Shown: positions 23,891 to 32,812, counted from the stretch's first letter. The stretch is DNA of 64,000 nucleotides from Oligosphaera ethanolica (GCF_030814695.1 NZ_JAUSVL010000001.1:4810227-4874226), one strand, 5' to 3'. Made by a program: numbers and translations. Notes: generated from the letters alone by a model not told the origin.

Positions 23891-25186
23891 TTATAGGTTA
23901 TCGAGGGCGTCGGCGAGGGCGCTGGTGATATCGTCGATATGTTCGAGGCCGATGGAGAGGCGGATGAGTTCTGGGGCGACGCCGGCGGCGCGTTGGTCGT
24001 CGTCGCTGAGTTGTGAGTGGGTGGTGCTGGCGGGGTGGATGATGAGGCTTTTGGCGTCGCCGACATTGGCGATGATGCTGAAGAGGCCGATGTTGTCCAC
24101 GAGCTGCCTGGCACGTTCAGCGCCGCCGTGGACGCCGAAGACGACCATACCGCCGAAGGCGTCGCCAGTGAAGAGGTGTTTGGCCAGGGCGTGGCCCGGG
24201 TCCTCGTTGAGGCCGGGGTAGCGCACCCAGGCGACTTTCGGGTGTTTCTGCAGGAAGCGGGCGACCGCGCGGGCATTTTCGCTATGTTTCTGCATGCGCA
24301 GGACGAGCGACTCCACGCCCTGGAGGAAAATCCAAGCCGCGTCGGGCGCGAGGGTCGCGCCCTGGTTGCGCAGGCCGACGATGCGCAGGCGGAGGATAAA
24401 GGCGAGGGGATTGAGGTCGCCGAGGTCATGGGCGAAGCGCAAACCGTGGTAGCCGCGGTCGGGTTCATTGAAGAGGGCGAATTTGGGGTCACTCCAGTCG
24501 AAATTGCCGGCGTCAATGACCACGCCGCCGATGCCGGTGCCGTGTCCGCCGATCCATTTTGAGAGCGAGTGGATGACGATGTTAGCGCCGTGGGCGATGG
24601 GGCGGAGGAGGCTTGGGGTGGTGAAGGTCGCGTCGACAATCAGTGGCAGGTGATATTCGCGGGCGATGGCCGCGTAGCCGGGGATGTCGGCAACGTCGAG
24701 AGTGGGATTGCCAACGGCCTCAATGTAGATGGCGCGGGTGCGCTCATTGATGGCGGCGCGCACAGCGGCAAAGTCGTTGACCGCGGTGAAATTGACCTTG
24801 ATGCCCTGTTGGGGGAGGATAGCGTCGAACTGCGTGTAGGTGCCGCCGTAGAGATTGTTTGCCGAGACCAGCTCGTCGCCTTGGCGGAGGATGTTGGTGA
24901 TGGTGAAATAGATGGCAGCGGTGCCGCTGGCGAGGGTCAGGGCGGCGGCGCCGCCGTCGAGGGCGGCCAGGCGTTTTTCGAGCACGTCGTTGGTGGGATT
25001 CATCAGGCGGGAGTAGATATTGCCTGATTCTTTGAGGGCGAAGAGGTCCGCGCCGTGCTGTGAATCACGGAAGGAATAGGCCGTGGTGCGATAGACCGGC
25101 ACGGCGCGGCTCAGGGTGGCGGGGTCCGGCACTTGGCCGGCATGGAGGGCGAGAGTTTCGAAGCGATACGATGGGTTTTTGATCAT
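23891..25186 (-). CDS. metY: O-acetylhomoserine/O-acetylserine sulfhydrylase
   Basis: 431 residues of the Cys/Met metabolism PLP family. It converts O-acetylhomoserine and sulfide (or methanethiol) to homocysteine (or methionine) in the cytoplasm. Visible are the start SYRFETLALHAGQVPDP, the Tyr/Arg PLP-phosphate site NIYSRLMNPTNDVLE, the aspartate in LPLIVDATFTTP, and the PLP lysine in IHSLSKWIGGHGTGIGG. The C-terminal ends with VGDAKSLIIHPASTTHSQLS and RLSIGLEHIDDI, typical of the MetY branch. The ATG at 25186 follows GGAGGG at six bases; a longer frame to 25240 overlaps cysK and is unlikely. It is 16 bases downstream of cysK, so the pair forms a sulfur-assimilation operon. Confidence 0.92.
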   Translation of the reverse strand: MIKNPSYRFETLALHAGQVPDPATLSRAVPVYRTTAYSFRDSQHGADLFALKESGNIYSRLMNPTNDVLEKRLAALDGGAAALTLASGTAAIYFTITNILRQGDELVSANNLYGGTYTQFDAILPQQGIKVNFTAVNDFAAVRAAINERTRAIYIEAVGNPTLDVADIPGYAAIAREYHLPLIVDATFTTPSLLRPIAHGANIVIHSLSKWIGGHGTGIGGVVIDAGNFDWSDPKFALFNEPDRGYHGLRFAHDLGDLNPLAFILRLRIVGLRNQGATLAPDAAWIFLQGVESLVLRMQKHSENARAVARFLQKHPKVAWVRYPGLNEDPGHALAKHLFTGDAFGGMVVFGVHGGAERARQLVDNIGLFSIIANVGDAKSLIIHPASTTHSQLSDDDQRAAGVAPELIRLSIGLEHIDDITSALADALDNL

Positions 25187-25202
25187 GCAGGGCCCTCCAT
25201 TA

Positions 25203-26123
25203 TTACTCATACAACCAGGTTGACAGATATCGCTCGCCATTGTCGGGCAGGACGGTGACGATGCGTTTGCCGGACCATTCCGGCTTTTTGCTCAGCTGCA
25301 GCGCGGCGTACAATGCCGCACCGGACGAAATGCCAATGAGCAGACCCTCCTGCTTTGCCGCGGCGCGGGCGGTGGCGCCGGCGACATCGGCACCGACTTG
25401 GATGATCTCGTCAACAATGTCCGTGTTGAGCGTGCCCGGCACGAAACCCGCGCCGAGGCCCTGAAGTTTATGCGGGCCGGGCGCACCACCGGAGAGGACT
25501 GGGCTGGCGTCCGGCTCGACGGCGAAGGCCTTCATGGCCGGATTGCGCTGCTTGAGGACTTCGGCCACGCCGGTGATGGTGCCGCCGGTGCCGACGCCGG
25601 CGACCAGTGCATCAATGCGGCCATCGCAGTCACGCCAGATCTCCTCGGCGGTCGTGCGACGGTGCACGGCCGGATTGGCCGCGTTTTCAAACTGCTGGGG
25701 CATGAATGCGCCCGGCGTGGCATCCAGGATTTCCTGTGCCTTGGCAATGGCGCCCTTCATGCCGCGTGTGCCGTCGGTTAGGACCAACTCGGCGCCAAAG
25801 GCCAGGAGGAGTTTGCGACGTTCAATGCTCATGGTCTCAGGCATGGCCAAAATGAGCTTGTAGCCCTTGACTGCCGCAGCCAGCGCCAAGCCAATGCCGG
25901 TATTGCCACTCGTCGGCTCAACAATCGTGCCGCCGGGTTTGAGCAGGCCGCGAGCCTCGGCGTCCTCAATCATCGCCAACCCGATGCGGTCCTTGACGCT
26001 GCCACCAGGGTTGAAATACTCAATCTTCGCCAAGACCTCCGCTGAGCCAGCATTCAAACGACCAATGCGGACCAGCGGCGTGTTGCCAATCAACGATAAG
26101 ATGCTGTCGTGAATTCTTGTCAT
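25203..26123 (-). CDS. cysK: Cysteine synthase A (O-acetylserine sulfhydrylase)
   Basis: 306 residues. The PLP lysine lies in NPGGSVKDRIGLAM, the substrate loop is PTSGNTGIGLALAA, the PLP-phosphate loop is GVGTGGTITGVAEVLK, and the C-terminal IGISSGAALYAALQL completes the fold. This matches CysK more than CysM, and the length is normal. It makes cysteine from O-acetylserine and sulfide. GGAGGC lies seven bases before the ATG at 26123. No serine acetyltransferase gene is present in this window. I looked for a SAM or other sulfur riboswitch in the roughly 100-base leader and saw none. Confidence 0.93.
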   Translation of the reverse strand: MTRIHDSILSLIGNTPLVRIGRLNAGSAEVLAKIEYFNPGGSVKDRIGLAMIEDAEARGLLKPGGTIVEPTSGNTGIGLALAAAVKGYKLILAMPETMSIERRKLLLAFGAELVLTDGTRGMKGAIAKAQEILDATPGAFMPQQFENAANPAVHRRTTAEEIWRDCDGRIDALVAGVGTGGTITGVAEVLKQRNPAMKAFAVEPDASPVLSGGAPGPHKLQGLGAGFVPGTLNTDIVDEIIQVGADVAGATARAAAKQEGLLIGISSGAALYAALQLSKKPEWSGKRIVTVLPDNGERYLSTWLYE

Positions 26124-26257
26124 GAGCGGTGCCTCCTTCGTGACGAATATGGGGACGCGTAAAGTTTAAAACCGGCATTACTATCGTTTGGTTGTGATGT
26201 AATACAAGCGATTAACTTAAGAATTATTTTCTGGGGGCTGGGAAGACGGGGGGATGT

Positions 26258-26330
26258 GGCGGACGCATAGGTCCGCCCCTACAGAATTCGACGGCAATCG
26301 CGGGCAATCGCGGGCAATCGCGGGTAATCG
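26258..26330. repeat. Small hairpin plus 10-bp tandem repeat
   Basis: GGCGGAC (26258-26264) and GTCCGCC (26271-26277) form a hairpin within the text TAGGGGCGGACCTATGCGTC on the minus strand, a phrase often dispersed in bacterial intergenic DNA. It is followed by GGCAATCGCG repeated about four times (26288-26330). Nothing else is seen in 26124-26388 apart from the leader of cysK. Confidence 0.6.
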
Positions 26331-26388
26331 GCGCTGTGAACAGGGGGGGCTCAGTCCACGGGAGGGCGTCAGGCGCGTTGAGGGCGCT

Positions 26389-26835
26389 TTATTTGGTGCC
26401 TGGGAGTAAGCGGTTGAAGAAGGCGACGGCTTCATCGCTGCGCTGGGCGGCCGAGAAAACGTACTTGCCGACGGCGTTGCCACCGAGGGCATAGTAACCG
26501 ACAGCCAGGCCGCCGATGGCGACGCCGCCGACAGCCATGCCACCGATGGCGACAGCGCCGATGGCCATGCCGCCGAGGGAGAGTAGCCCCAGCGACACGC
26601 CGCCGAAGGCGAAGGCACCGATGCTGACGCCGCCAAGAGCGAAGACGCCGCGGGCGAGGCCGCCCAGGGCCAGGAAGCCCACGGCGATGTCGCCGATGGC
26701 GATAAAACCACGGGCGACGCCGCGCATTTCGTTGTGCTCCGAGTCCGGCCCCATGGCGATGTCGTAGAGGTGCTGGCCGCAGAAGGTGCGGGACGAGCGG
26801 ATGCGGATGGACCGTGTGCGCGTGCGGTAGTTCAT
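26389..26835 (-). CDS. Small protein built of Gly-rich decapeptide repeats
   Basis: 148 residues. After a basic N-terminal region (MNYRTRTRSIRIRSSRTFCG) comes a block of at least seven ten-residue repeats of the pattern G-x-A/S-x-G-x-x-A/S-x-G, for example GVSIGAFAFG, GMAIGAVAIG and GLAVGYYALG. Hydrophobic residues alternate regularly with small ones, suggesting a narrow beta-solenoid or a membrane-associated glycine-zipper array. AGGAGG is seven bases before the ATG at 26835. A longer frame to 27027 runs through non-coding direct repeats and is not used. It follows GH127 in the same direction. I do not know the function; similar Gly-repeat proteins occur in PVC and Bacteroidota genomes. Confidence 0.7.
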   Translation of the reverse strand: MNYRTRTRSIRIRSSRTFCGQHLYDIAMGPDSEHNEMRGVARGFIAIGDIAVGFLALGGLARGVFALGGVSIGAFAFGGVSLGLLSLGGMAIGAVAIGGMAVGGVAIGGLAVGYYALGGNAVGKYVFSAAQRSDEAVAFFNRLLPGTK

Positions 26836-26845
26836 GACGGACCTC

Positions 26846-26983
26846 CTGGAGTTGTTTGGCGCAGGATAGTTGCGGATCTCTGTTGACACGGCTCTGAAAC
26901 CGGTAGTGATACTCTTGGAGTTGTTTGGCGCAGGTCGTTGCGGATCTCTGTTGACACGGCTCAGAAACCGGCAGTAATACTGC
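26846..26983. repeat. Direct repeat of 69 bp
   Basis: The phrase GGAGTTGTTTGGCGCAGG starts at 26848 and again at 26917, and the following text (GCGGATCTCTGTTGACACGG, then AAACCGG) is duplicated with only a few changes and a short indel. It separates the GH127 stop from the ribosome-binding site of the next gene. The indel breaks frame, so it is non-coding. Confidence 0.8.
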
Positions 26984-26992
26984 AGGTGTTGC

Positions 26993-28654
26993 TTAACGCT
27001 GGTCGTTGTGGAACAGCTCGTCCTCAACGAGGGAGCAGGGCGCAGTCAAGGGGAAGAAGGTACGTGCCCGTTTGTCGCTGGCGAAACGGCTGAAGAGAAC
27101 GTCGAATTCACGGTAGCTCTGATTGGGGATCATGCAGGGGACGCGGATGAGACCGCTGTCGGCGAGATACTCGGGGTGGCCATTGATGGCTAGCAAGTCC
27201 ATGGCGTGGCCGTTGAGCTGGTTGCGTTCAAGTTCCACGCCATAGACCAGCGGGCCGCGCATGAGCGCTGCCCGGCCTTGTTGTGCCATAGTGCCGCGGA
27301 CGAGGCGTGGCGTCATGGGCATGCTCAGGCGCAGCTGGTGGGTGCCGGACCAACGTCGGCGCAGGCTGAACCAGCCGCCGCCCGGCGCGCTGAAAGACTC
27401 GTCGTCGAGGCATATTTCTGCCTGGCGGCACCACGCCGGGATGCGCAGTTGCAGCGTCATATCCCGATTGGCGGTGATACTCATCGTGATGCAGTCGTCT
27501 TCGGGGTAATTGCCGCGCTGGGCGATGTGGACATTGGGGAGGTTGAGGGTGGCGTCGCCGTAGAAATTGACGGCATAGCCGTCGGGGGTCTGGAAGAAGA
27601 ACGCGTCCGGTAGCTCGAACATCATCCGACGCAAGTTATTGGGGCAGCAGTAGGTTTCATTTTCGTACCACTGGCCGGCTTCATTGAAGGGGATGAAATA
27701 GCGCTGGCGGAGGCCGTCGGCCGACTGGGCGCCGAAGAAGGCGTTGTAGAGCACGCGTTCGCAGAGATCGCCATAGACGCTGTCGGCGTCGAGTTCGAGC
27801 ATGGTGAGGCTGCAGCGCAGGAGGTATGCGGACACGCAGGTCTCGCCCCATTTGCCGAGGCCAGTCTGGGTGTTGTCCCAGATTTCGCCCCAGTTGATGC
27901 CGCCAGAGCAGGAGCCCGTGATGGATGTGTAGCCGCCGTGGAGAACGCGGGTGTAGAGTTCGCGGGCGCCGGCGAAGAGCTCGTCTTTGTCGTCGCCGGT
28001 GATTTGCGCGTACTGGAGTTGGGCGAGGACGCGGGCGATCCAGGTGTAGACATGGGCAATGCCGTTGACGGTGAGCATGCGGTTGTAAACATCAAGATTG
28101 CTGCAGAGCTTGAACTGATTGACGCAATAGTCCAGGAAACGCTTGTCGCCGGATTCCTGGTAGAGCATGAGAAAAGCTGTTTCCAAGCCGAGGTTCAGGC
28201 CGGTATGGCGCTTGATCAGGAAGTCGCCAAGGCGCAGTGCCGCCGCGAGAGCGGCGTTGTTGCCGGCGTGGCGGTGATCGAGGACGAATGCCTGAATCAT
28301 GTAGGCCTGCTCGTGGTTGTCCCAGAAGCCGATCTTGTCGGCGAAGGCCGTGATTGCGCCGTCTGCAGACTGGGTGGCGATCAGTTCAGCGATGCGTTCG
28401 TCCTTCAGGAGCCGCAGTTCCTCGCCGCCAATGCTCCGCGCGGCGGCCTTGACGATGCCGTCCATGAGCATGCCATAGCCGACAAAGCCGCCGGGGACCT
28501 CCGGCTCGCTTCGGCGCTGTTTGAAGTGCCGGGCGAATTTCCCTTCGAGATCGAGGTGATGGAGAATCTTGTCGGCGCTGATGGCCAGGCGCTGGCCGAT
28601 TTCGCCGCCGACCGTAACGGAGCCGACGGGCACTTTCTGGAAACGGTTTGTCAT
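26993..28654 (-). CDS. Glycoside hydrolase family 127 (beta-L-arabinofuranosidase type)
   Basis: 553 residues. The family hallmark E-x-C...C-C is present: GETC gives Glu271 and Cys273, and TYCCPNN gives Cys336 and Cys337. In characterised GH127 enzymes these residues hold zinc and provide the cysteine nucleophile. Other family text includes LNLGLETAFLMLY-like alpha/alpha-barrel helices and SITGSCSGG. It would remove beta-linked L-arabinofuranose from plant glycans or glycoproteins. No signal peptide is visible, so it probably acts on imported oligosaccharides in the cytoplasm. It lies 57 bases after a class II aldolase gene, a pairing consistent with L-arabinose or a similar L-sugar route. 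The exact linkage specificity is not provable from sequence. Confidence 0.87.
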   Translation of the reverse strand: MTNRFQKVPVGSVTVGGEIGQRLAISADKILHHLDLEGKFARHFKQRRSEPEVPGGFVGYGMLMDGIVKAAARSIGGEELRLLKDERIAELIATQSADGAITAFADKIGFWDNHEQAYMIQAFVLDHRHAGNNAALAAALRLGDFLIKRHTGLNLGLETAFLMLYQESGDKRFLDYCVNQFKLCSNLDVYNRMLTVNGIAHVYTWIARVLAQLQYAQITGDDKDELFAGARELYTRVLHGGYTSITGSCSGGINWGEIWDNTQTGLGKWGETCVSAYLLRCSLTMLELDADSVYGDLCERVLYNAFFGAQSADGLRQRYFIPFNEAGQWYENETYCCPNNLRRMMFELPDAFFFQTPDGYAVNFYGDATLNLPNVHIAQRGNYPEDDCITMSITANRDMTLQLRIPAWCRQAEICLDDESFSAPGGGWFSLRRRWSGTHQLRLSMPMTPRLVRGTMAQQGRAALMRGPLVYGVELERNQLNGHAMDLLAINGHPEYLADSGLIRVPCMIPNQSYREFDVLFSRFASDKRARTFFPLTAPCSLVEDELFHNDQR

Positions 28655-28711
28655 GGTGAGCCTGCCTATTAGGTGGTCGTTGAGGAACGGTATTTGTGAC
28701 GTGTGGCTAGG

Positions 28712-29431
28712 TCAGTGCGGGTAGGCATCGCTGAGTTTACTGATGACGCCAGGCGCACCGGGCATGGGCAGGCCGCGGGTCTGGATGGTCCGGCTCAGCT
28801 TGTCCACTTCACGGTCGGGTATGCGGGTGACCGTACCCAGTGATTTGGCGACAAAGAGCGACTGGGCCATGGCTTCGACCATTTCCAGCAGTTCGAGGGC
28901 GCGCCAGGGGCCGTCTGGACTGCAGATCATGACACCGTGATTGCGCATGATGAACGCGTTGGAACGGCGGATGACGCTGTCAAAGGCGGCCGCTAGCTCA
29001 GCGGACAACGGCTCGGCGTAGGGCACGTAGAGCAGGGGGCCAAGTTCTATGATCGGCTCGGGCAAGAGTGGCGCGGAAAGCAGCGGCTCATCAATCAGCG
29101 AAAAGCCAGTGAGGACCGGCGGATGGGCATGCACCAGGCCTTTGATGTCCGGTCGCTGCCGCAGGATATTTAGGTGAATAGGCGTTTCGCCAGTTGGCTT
29201 GCGGCTATTGCCGGCGTAGCGCGTAGTGCCGTCCATGCCGATGATGACGATGTCGTCAAAGGTCAACGCGCGCTTGGCGACTTTGGTCGGCGTGATCAGC
29301 ACGGTCTCGGCATCGACTCGGCTGGAGAGATTGCCGCCGTGAGAACTCACATAGCCCAATTCGCCCAGACGGACTGCTGCCGCAACCAGTTCGCTGATGG
29401 CTGATTCGTATTTCTTCTGCTGATCATGCAT
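28712..29431 (-). CDS. Class II aldolase/epimerase family protein
   Basis: 239 residues of the class II aldolase/adducin family, which includes L-fuculose-1-phosphate and L-rhamnulose-1-phosphate aldolases and L-ribulose-5-phosphate 4-epimerase. Features are GNLSSRVDAETVLITPT (phosphate site), a Glu in PTGETPIHLNI, two zinc His in LVHAHPPVL and a third in MRNHGVMI. A Zn2+-dependent retro-aldol or epimerase reaction in the cytoplasm is expected. The neighbouring GH127 gene suggests L-arabinose metabolism, but the sugar is not decided. The ATG at 29431 has GGAG ten bases upstream. No kinase or isomerase for the pathway lies nearby. Confidence 0.83.
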   Translation of the reverse strand: MHDQQKKYESAISELVAAAVRLGELGYVSSHGGNLSSRVDAETVLITPTKVAKRALTFDDIVIIGMDGTTRYAGNSRKPTGETPIHLNILRQRPDIKGLVHAHPPVLTGFSLIDEPLLSAPLLPEPIIELGPLLYVPYAEPLSAELAAAFDSVIRRSNAFIMRNHGVMICSPDGPWRALELLEMVEAMAQSLFVAKSLGTVTRIPDREVDKLSRTIQTRGLPMPGAPGVISKLSDAYPH

Positions 29432-29605
29432 CGCCGAGTGCTCCCGTTGTGTCTGGATGGTGCTGGGCGGCGCCGCCCAGCGTGACAGAGGCTAATGTAG
29501 TCCCTGGAAACTGCGTAAAAAAGTGTGGGCTGAACAAGTGGTTACTGGACGTAGCCGGCAATTTGCCACGGTTACGGTCTTTCATGTATGGTAAACAAAG
29601 CTAGG

Positions 29606-29634
29606 TTGAAAAAAGTCATGGAACGTGTTATAAC
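29606..29634 (+). promoter_or_regulatory. Strong candidate sigma-70 promoter for the pyrophosphatase operon
   Basis: TTGAAA (29606-29611) and TATAAC (29629-29634) are exactly 17 bases apart. The leader to the ATG at 29710 would be about 68 bases. The other strand of 29432-29600 shows the palindrome CTGGGCGGCGCCGCCCAG at 29464-29481 and nothing else recognisable. Confidence 0.6.
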
Positions 29635-29709
29635 TCCCTTAAATCATCATGAGTATGATGCCCGTTGGGGAAGCGTGAACACAGGCAGAAAACTGTCCAG
29701 GAGGTTGCG

Positions 29710-31893
29710 ATGAACGTATGGCTGATAGCGGCGGTGGTGGCGGCGTTGGGACTGGCGTGGGTGAACTTCCGCATCGTTTGCGGCCAGCAACCGGGAACGG
29801 ACAAGATGCAGGCCATTGCCAAGGCCATTCAGGAAGGCGCCGACGCCTTTTTGCGCCTGCAGTACCGGAAGATCGCAGTCATTGCAGTGCTGATTCTGTT
29901 GGTACTGGCGGTGGTGGTATCCTGGCAGGCCGCGGTTGCCTTCGTCATCGGTGCGAGTATGAGCGCGACTGCAGGCTGGATCGGCATGAAGACGGCGACG
30001 CTGGCGAACGTGCGCGTGGCCAACAAAGCTCGGGAGACTGAGAGCCTGGGCGAGACGCTAAAAGTGGCCTTCCTCGGCGGGAGTGTGATGGGCCTGGCGG
30101 TGGGCGGCTTCGCCTTGTTGGGCCTGGGCGTGGTTGTTTACGTCTTTGGCCATCTCATGGGGCAGATGCGACCGGAGATGCTGACCGTGCATGGCAATTG
30201 GCTGGGCATTCCAGGTATTCGCGACATTCCCTTCACCATGACGGTGTCTGGCTACGCTCTTGGCTGCTCCATCATTGCCATGTTCAACCGCGTAGGCGGT
30301 GGCATCTACACGAAGGCGGCTGACATGGGCGCCGACCTCGTCGGCAAAATGGAAGCCGGCATACCTGAGGACGATCCGCGCAATCCAGCAACCATCGCCG
30401 ACAACGTGGGCGACAATGTCGGCGATGTCGCTGGACTTGGTTCGGACCTGCTTGAGAGCTACGTCGGCGCGATGATTTCAGCGTTGGTGCTGGTTTCCTG
30501 CCAATTCTTCAGTCGGGCGCAGAGCGCTTCGCCCATGACGGCGATGCAATTGGAGAAGCTCATTGCTTATCCGCTGCTGTTTGGCGCGCTGGGGCTTTTG
30601 TCCTGTGTGGTGGGCATAACGACGATGCTCGTGCGCAAGATGTCCAATCGGCCGCATCGCGAGCTCAATGGCGTGACCATGCTTTCGGCGGTGTTGACCA
30701 TTGTGTTCACCGGCATCGCCGGCCGGGTGTTTTTTAGCGGCGAGGACATGGCGTCGATGGGCTTCAGCGTCGGCTGGATGTCGCCTTGGGCTTGCGCCGT
30801 ACTGGGCATTTTGGCTGGCATCGTCATTGGCAAAATTGCGGAGTACTACACGAGTTTTGACTTTCGGCCGACCAAGGCGGTCGCCGAAGCGTCCCGCGAG
30901 GGTGCGGCGTTGACGATTACGCAGGGCATGGCTTGCGGCATGAATTCGGTGATCGGGCCAGTTCTGGTGCTGGGCACCACGATTATACTGGCGCATACCT
31001 TCGGTGGGCTCTATGGCGTGGCGATGGCCGCGATTGGCATGCTGTCCTTCGTGACCGTGACAGTGTCGGTCGATACCTACGGGCCGATTGCCGACAATGC
31101 CGGTGGTATCAGCGAGATGGCCCAGCTCAATCATCACGTGCGCGAGATTACCGACAATCTGGATGCCGTGGGCAATACCACGGCGGCCATCGGCAAGGGC
31201 TTCGCCATTGGTAGTGCGGCACTGGCGGCGTTGTCGCTGTTTGCGTCGTATATCTACGCCCAAGCCGGTGATCGAGCCGCAGCGCCGGATTTTTCGCTCA
31301 TCCTGAACATGATTAACACCCTGACGCTTTCAGGCGCGGTAGTGGGGGCGGGCTTGCCCTATTTGTTTTCTGGCATACTGATTGAGGCGGTAGCCAAAGC
31401 CGCGCGACGCATGGTGCAGGAGGTCCGCGAGCAGTTCGCGCGCAATCCGGGAATCATGACCGGCGAAGTCTTGCCGAACTACCGCCAGTGCGTGGAGATA
31501 TCGTCTGCCGGCGCCTTGCGGGAGATGAAGATACCGGCGCTGATTGCGGTGTTGTCGCCATTGGTCTTCGGCTTTATTTTCGGTGCGGAATTTGTGGGCG
31601 GGTTGTTGATTGGCACGACCTTGTCGGCGATCATGTTGGCCTTATACACGGCGAATGCCGGCGGCGCCTGGGACAACGGCAAGAAGTACATTGAAAGTGG
31701 ACATTTTGGCGGCAAGGGCTCGGAAGCGCACAAGGCGGCGGTGATCGGCGACACAGTCGGCGATCCTTTGAAGGACACTGTTGGGCCCTCTCTGGACATC
31801 CTGATCAAGATCATGTCGGTGGTGTCGCTGATTTCGGTGTCGATTTTTGCCAAGTATAACATTTACGATTGGTTGACGTCATTCATGCGCTAA
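29710..31893 (+). CDS. hppA: K+-dependent membrane-bound pyrophosphatase (ion pump)
   Basis: 727 residues with about sixteen transmembrane helices. It hydrolyses pyrophosphate and pumps H+ and/or Na+ out of the cytoplasm. The catalytic segments are DMGADLVGKMEAGIPEDDPR and DNVGDNVGDVAGLGSDLLES, with a second Asp-rich set ADNAGGISEM and EAHKAAVIGDTVGDPLKDT. At the K+-switch position the sequence reads GNTTAAIGKGFAIG. The alanine there marks K+-dependent enzymes; K+-independent ones have lysine. Whether Na+ or H+ is pumped is not decided. AGGAGG precedes the ATG by five bases. It saves energy from biosynthetic pyrophosphate, which suits an anaerobe. Confidence 0.93.
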   Translation: MNVWLIAAVVAALGLAWVNFRIVCGQQPGTDKMQAIAKAIQEGADAFLRLQYRKIAVIAVLILLVLAVVVSWQAAVAFVIGASMSATAGWIGMKTATLANVRVANKARETESLGETLKVAFLGGSVMGLAVGGFALLGLGVVVYVFGHLMGQMRPEMLTVHGNWLGIPGIRDIPFTMTVSGYALGCSIIAMFNRVGGGIYTKAADMGADLVGKMEAGIPEDDPRNPATIADNVGDNVGDVAGLGSDLLESYVGAMISALVLVSCQFFSRAQSASPMTAMQLEKLIAYPLLFGALGLLSCVVGITTMLVRKMSNRPHRELNGVTMLSAVLTIVFTGIAGRVFFSGEDMASMGFSVGWMSPWACAVLGILAGIVIGKIAEYYTSFDFRPTKAVAEASREGAALTITQGMACGMNSVIGPVLVLGTTIILAHTFGGLYGVAMAAIGMLSFVTVTVSVDTYGPIADNAGGISEMAQLNHHVREITDNLDAVGNTTAAIGKGFAIGSAALAALSLFASYIYAQAGDRAAAPDFSLILNMINTLTLSGAVVGAGLPYLFSGILIEAVAKAARRMVQEVREQFARNPGIMTGEVLPNYRQCVEISSAGALREMKIPALIAVLSPLVFGFIFGAEFVGGLLIGTTLSAIMLALYTANAGGAWDNGKKYIESGHFGGKGSEAHKAAVIGDTVGDPLKDTVGPSLDILIKIMSVVSLISVSIFAKYNIYDWLTSFMR

Positions 31894-31909
31894 AGCCAGG
31901 AGGTGCCCC

Positions 31910-32695
31910 ATGCAGACGAATCTGTATCTGACAGTATTTCCCATGGAGGCGCTGATTGCCTCGCAGCTGTCTCCGGAGGCCTTCGCCGCGTATATGTCGG
32001 TCGGTGCGCGCAAGGGGTCGGCTGAAGCGCTGATATTCATCTGCATCAATAAAGAAAATGGCCCGTTTTGCTGGGAGGAAGCGCGGCAGAAATGCGTACC
32101 GCATGCGGATGGGCGGCCCAAGCGCTCGTTTTATCTGTCCATTCATCGCGTACTGGAAAACCTCGATTTGGAGACCATGGGCGACTTATATTTGGTGACG
32201 CGCGATGGTCGTTGCCTGGCCTTGCAGCGGCCGGGCATTGGCGGTGGCGAATGCCAAATGCCGGAGGATTGGGACGGCATTGGCCTCTACAAGGAACTAT
32301 GCCCAGTACATCCCCTGGTGGTGAGTTGTCGACCACCCGGTGACTTCGGCGCGTATATGACGTCGCCGGACAATCGCGTGTCGGTGCCGAGTCTGCTGTT
32401 TGCGGATTTGCGTATTGTCACAACGCCCGAACAAAGCCAGGTGGGCAGCCGCGTCGGTACGCTCTTCGACCGGCGCATGGAGCATCTGAAAAGTTGTATT
32501 GAAGAAGTGCAGCAGCGGCGGGACAAAGGCGCGAAGATTGTCGACCGCAGCTACGCATCGCGTTTTTCCTATGGCCTGATCAAGAACGGCGTCTACCTCT
32601 GTCGGGGCCAACAGTGTCTGTTCTGGCCTATGCCAAGCCGCGACAGCCTTAAGGAAACGGCTTACGACTGGGGGCGTTCCGCAGAAATTTTCTAA
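31910..32695 (+). CDS. Conserved-looking protein of unknown function downstream of hppA
   Basis: 261 residues with a strong AGGAGG before the ATG at 31910, only 16 bases after hppA, so it is co-transcribed. No signal peptide or transmembrane helix is visible. Predicted structure is mixed alpha/beta, with several Cys (FICINKENGPFCWEE, LYKELCPVHPL, YLCRGQQCLFWP). The paired CxxxxC in the C-terminal part could hold a metal, but the spacing does not match a family I know. The close link with a pyrophosphatase may point to a regulatory or stress role. That is only suggested by position. Confidence 0.7.
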   Translation: MQTNLYLTVFPMEALIASQLSPEAFAAYMSVGARKGSAEALIFICINKENGPFCWEEARQKCVPHADGRPKRSFYLSIHRVLENLDLETMGDLYLVTRDGRCLALQRPGIGGGECQMPEDWDGIGLYKELCPVHPLVVSCRPPGDFGAYMTSPDNRVSVPSLLFADLRIVTTPEQSQVGSRVGTLFDRRMEHLKSCIEEVQQRRDKGAKIVDRSYASRFSYGLIKNGVYLCRGQQCLFWPMPSRDSLKETAYDWGRSAEIF

Positions 32696-32703
32696 AGAAA
32701 AAG

Positions 32704-32743
32704 GCCCTGCTGGCGCTGAGTTGAGCAGCATGCCAGGCAGGGC
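32704..32743 (+). terminator. Hairpin after the hppA operon, possible terminator
   Basis: GGCCCTGCTGGC and GCCAGGCAGGGC can pair with one bulge across a 17-base loop directly after the stop of the preceding gene. There is no clear T-tract after it, so factor-independent termination is uncertain. Confidence 0.35.
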
Positions 32744-32772
32744 GGCGGCGATGAAAACGCAGGGGGCGTTTT

Positions 32773-32812
32773 AGGCGAATCAGTCTTTGAGGCGGGCGCG
32801 GGCGCCGAAGGG
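32773..32812 (-). pseudogene. Fragment identical to the 3' end of the beta-helix gene at 41657-43513
   Basis: Forty bases (GGCGAATCAGTCTTTGAGGC and on) are identical to 41651-41690. In both places the minus strand encodes PFGARARLKD and a stop. The similarity ends abruptly on both sides. It looks like the remnant of a lost paralogue, or a piece carried in by recombination. Confidence 0.65.

Noticed and set aside
26124..26220. SAM or other sulfur riboswitch before cysK
   Set aside because: The leader is short and none of the known conserved cores is visible; only a weak TTGTAT/TAGTAA promoter-like pair was seen.
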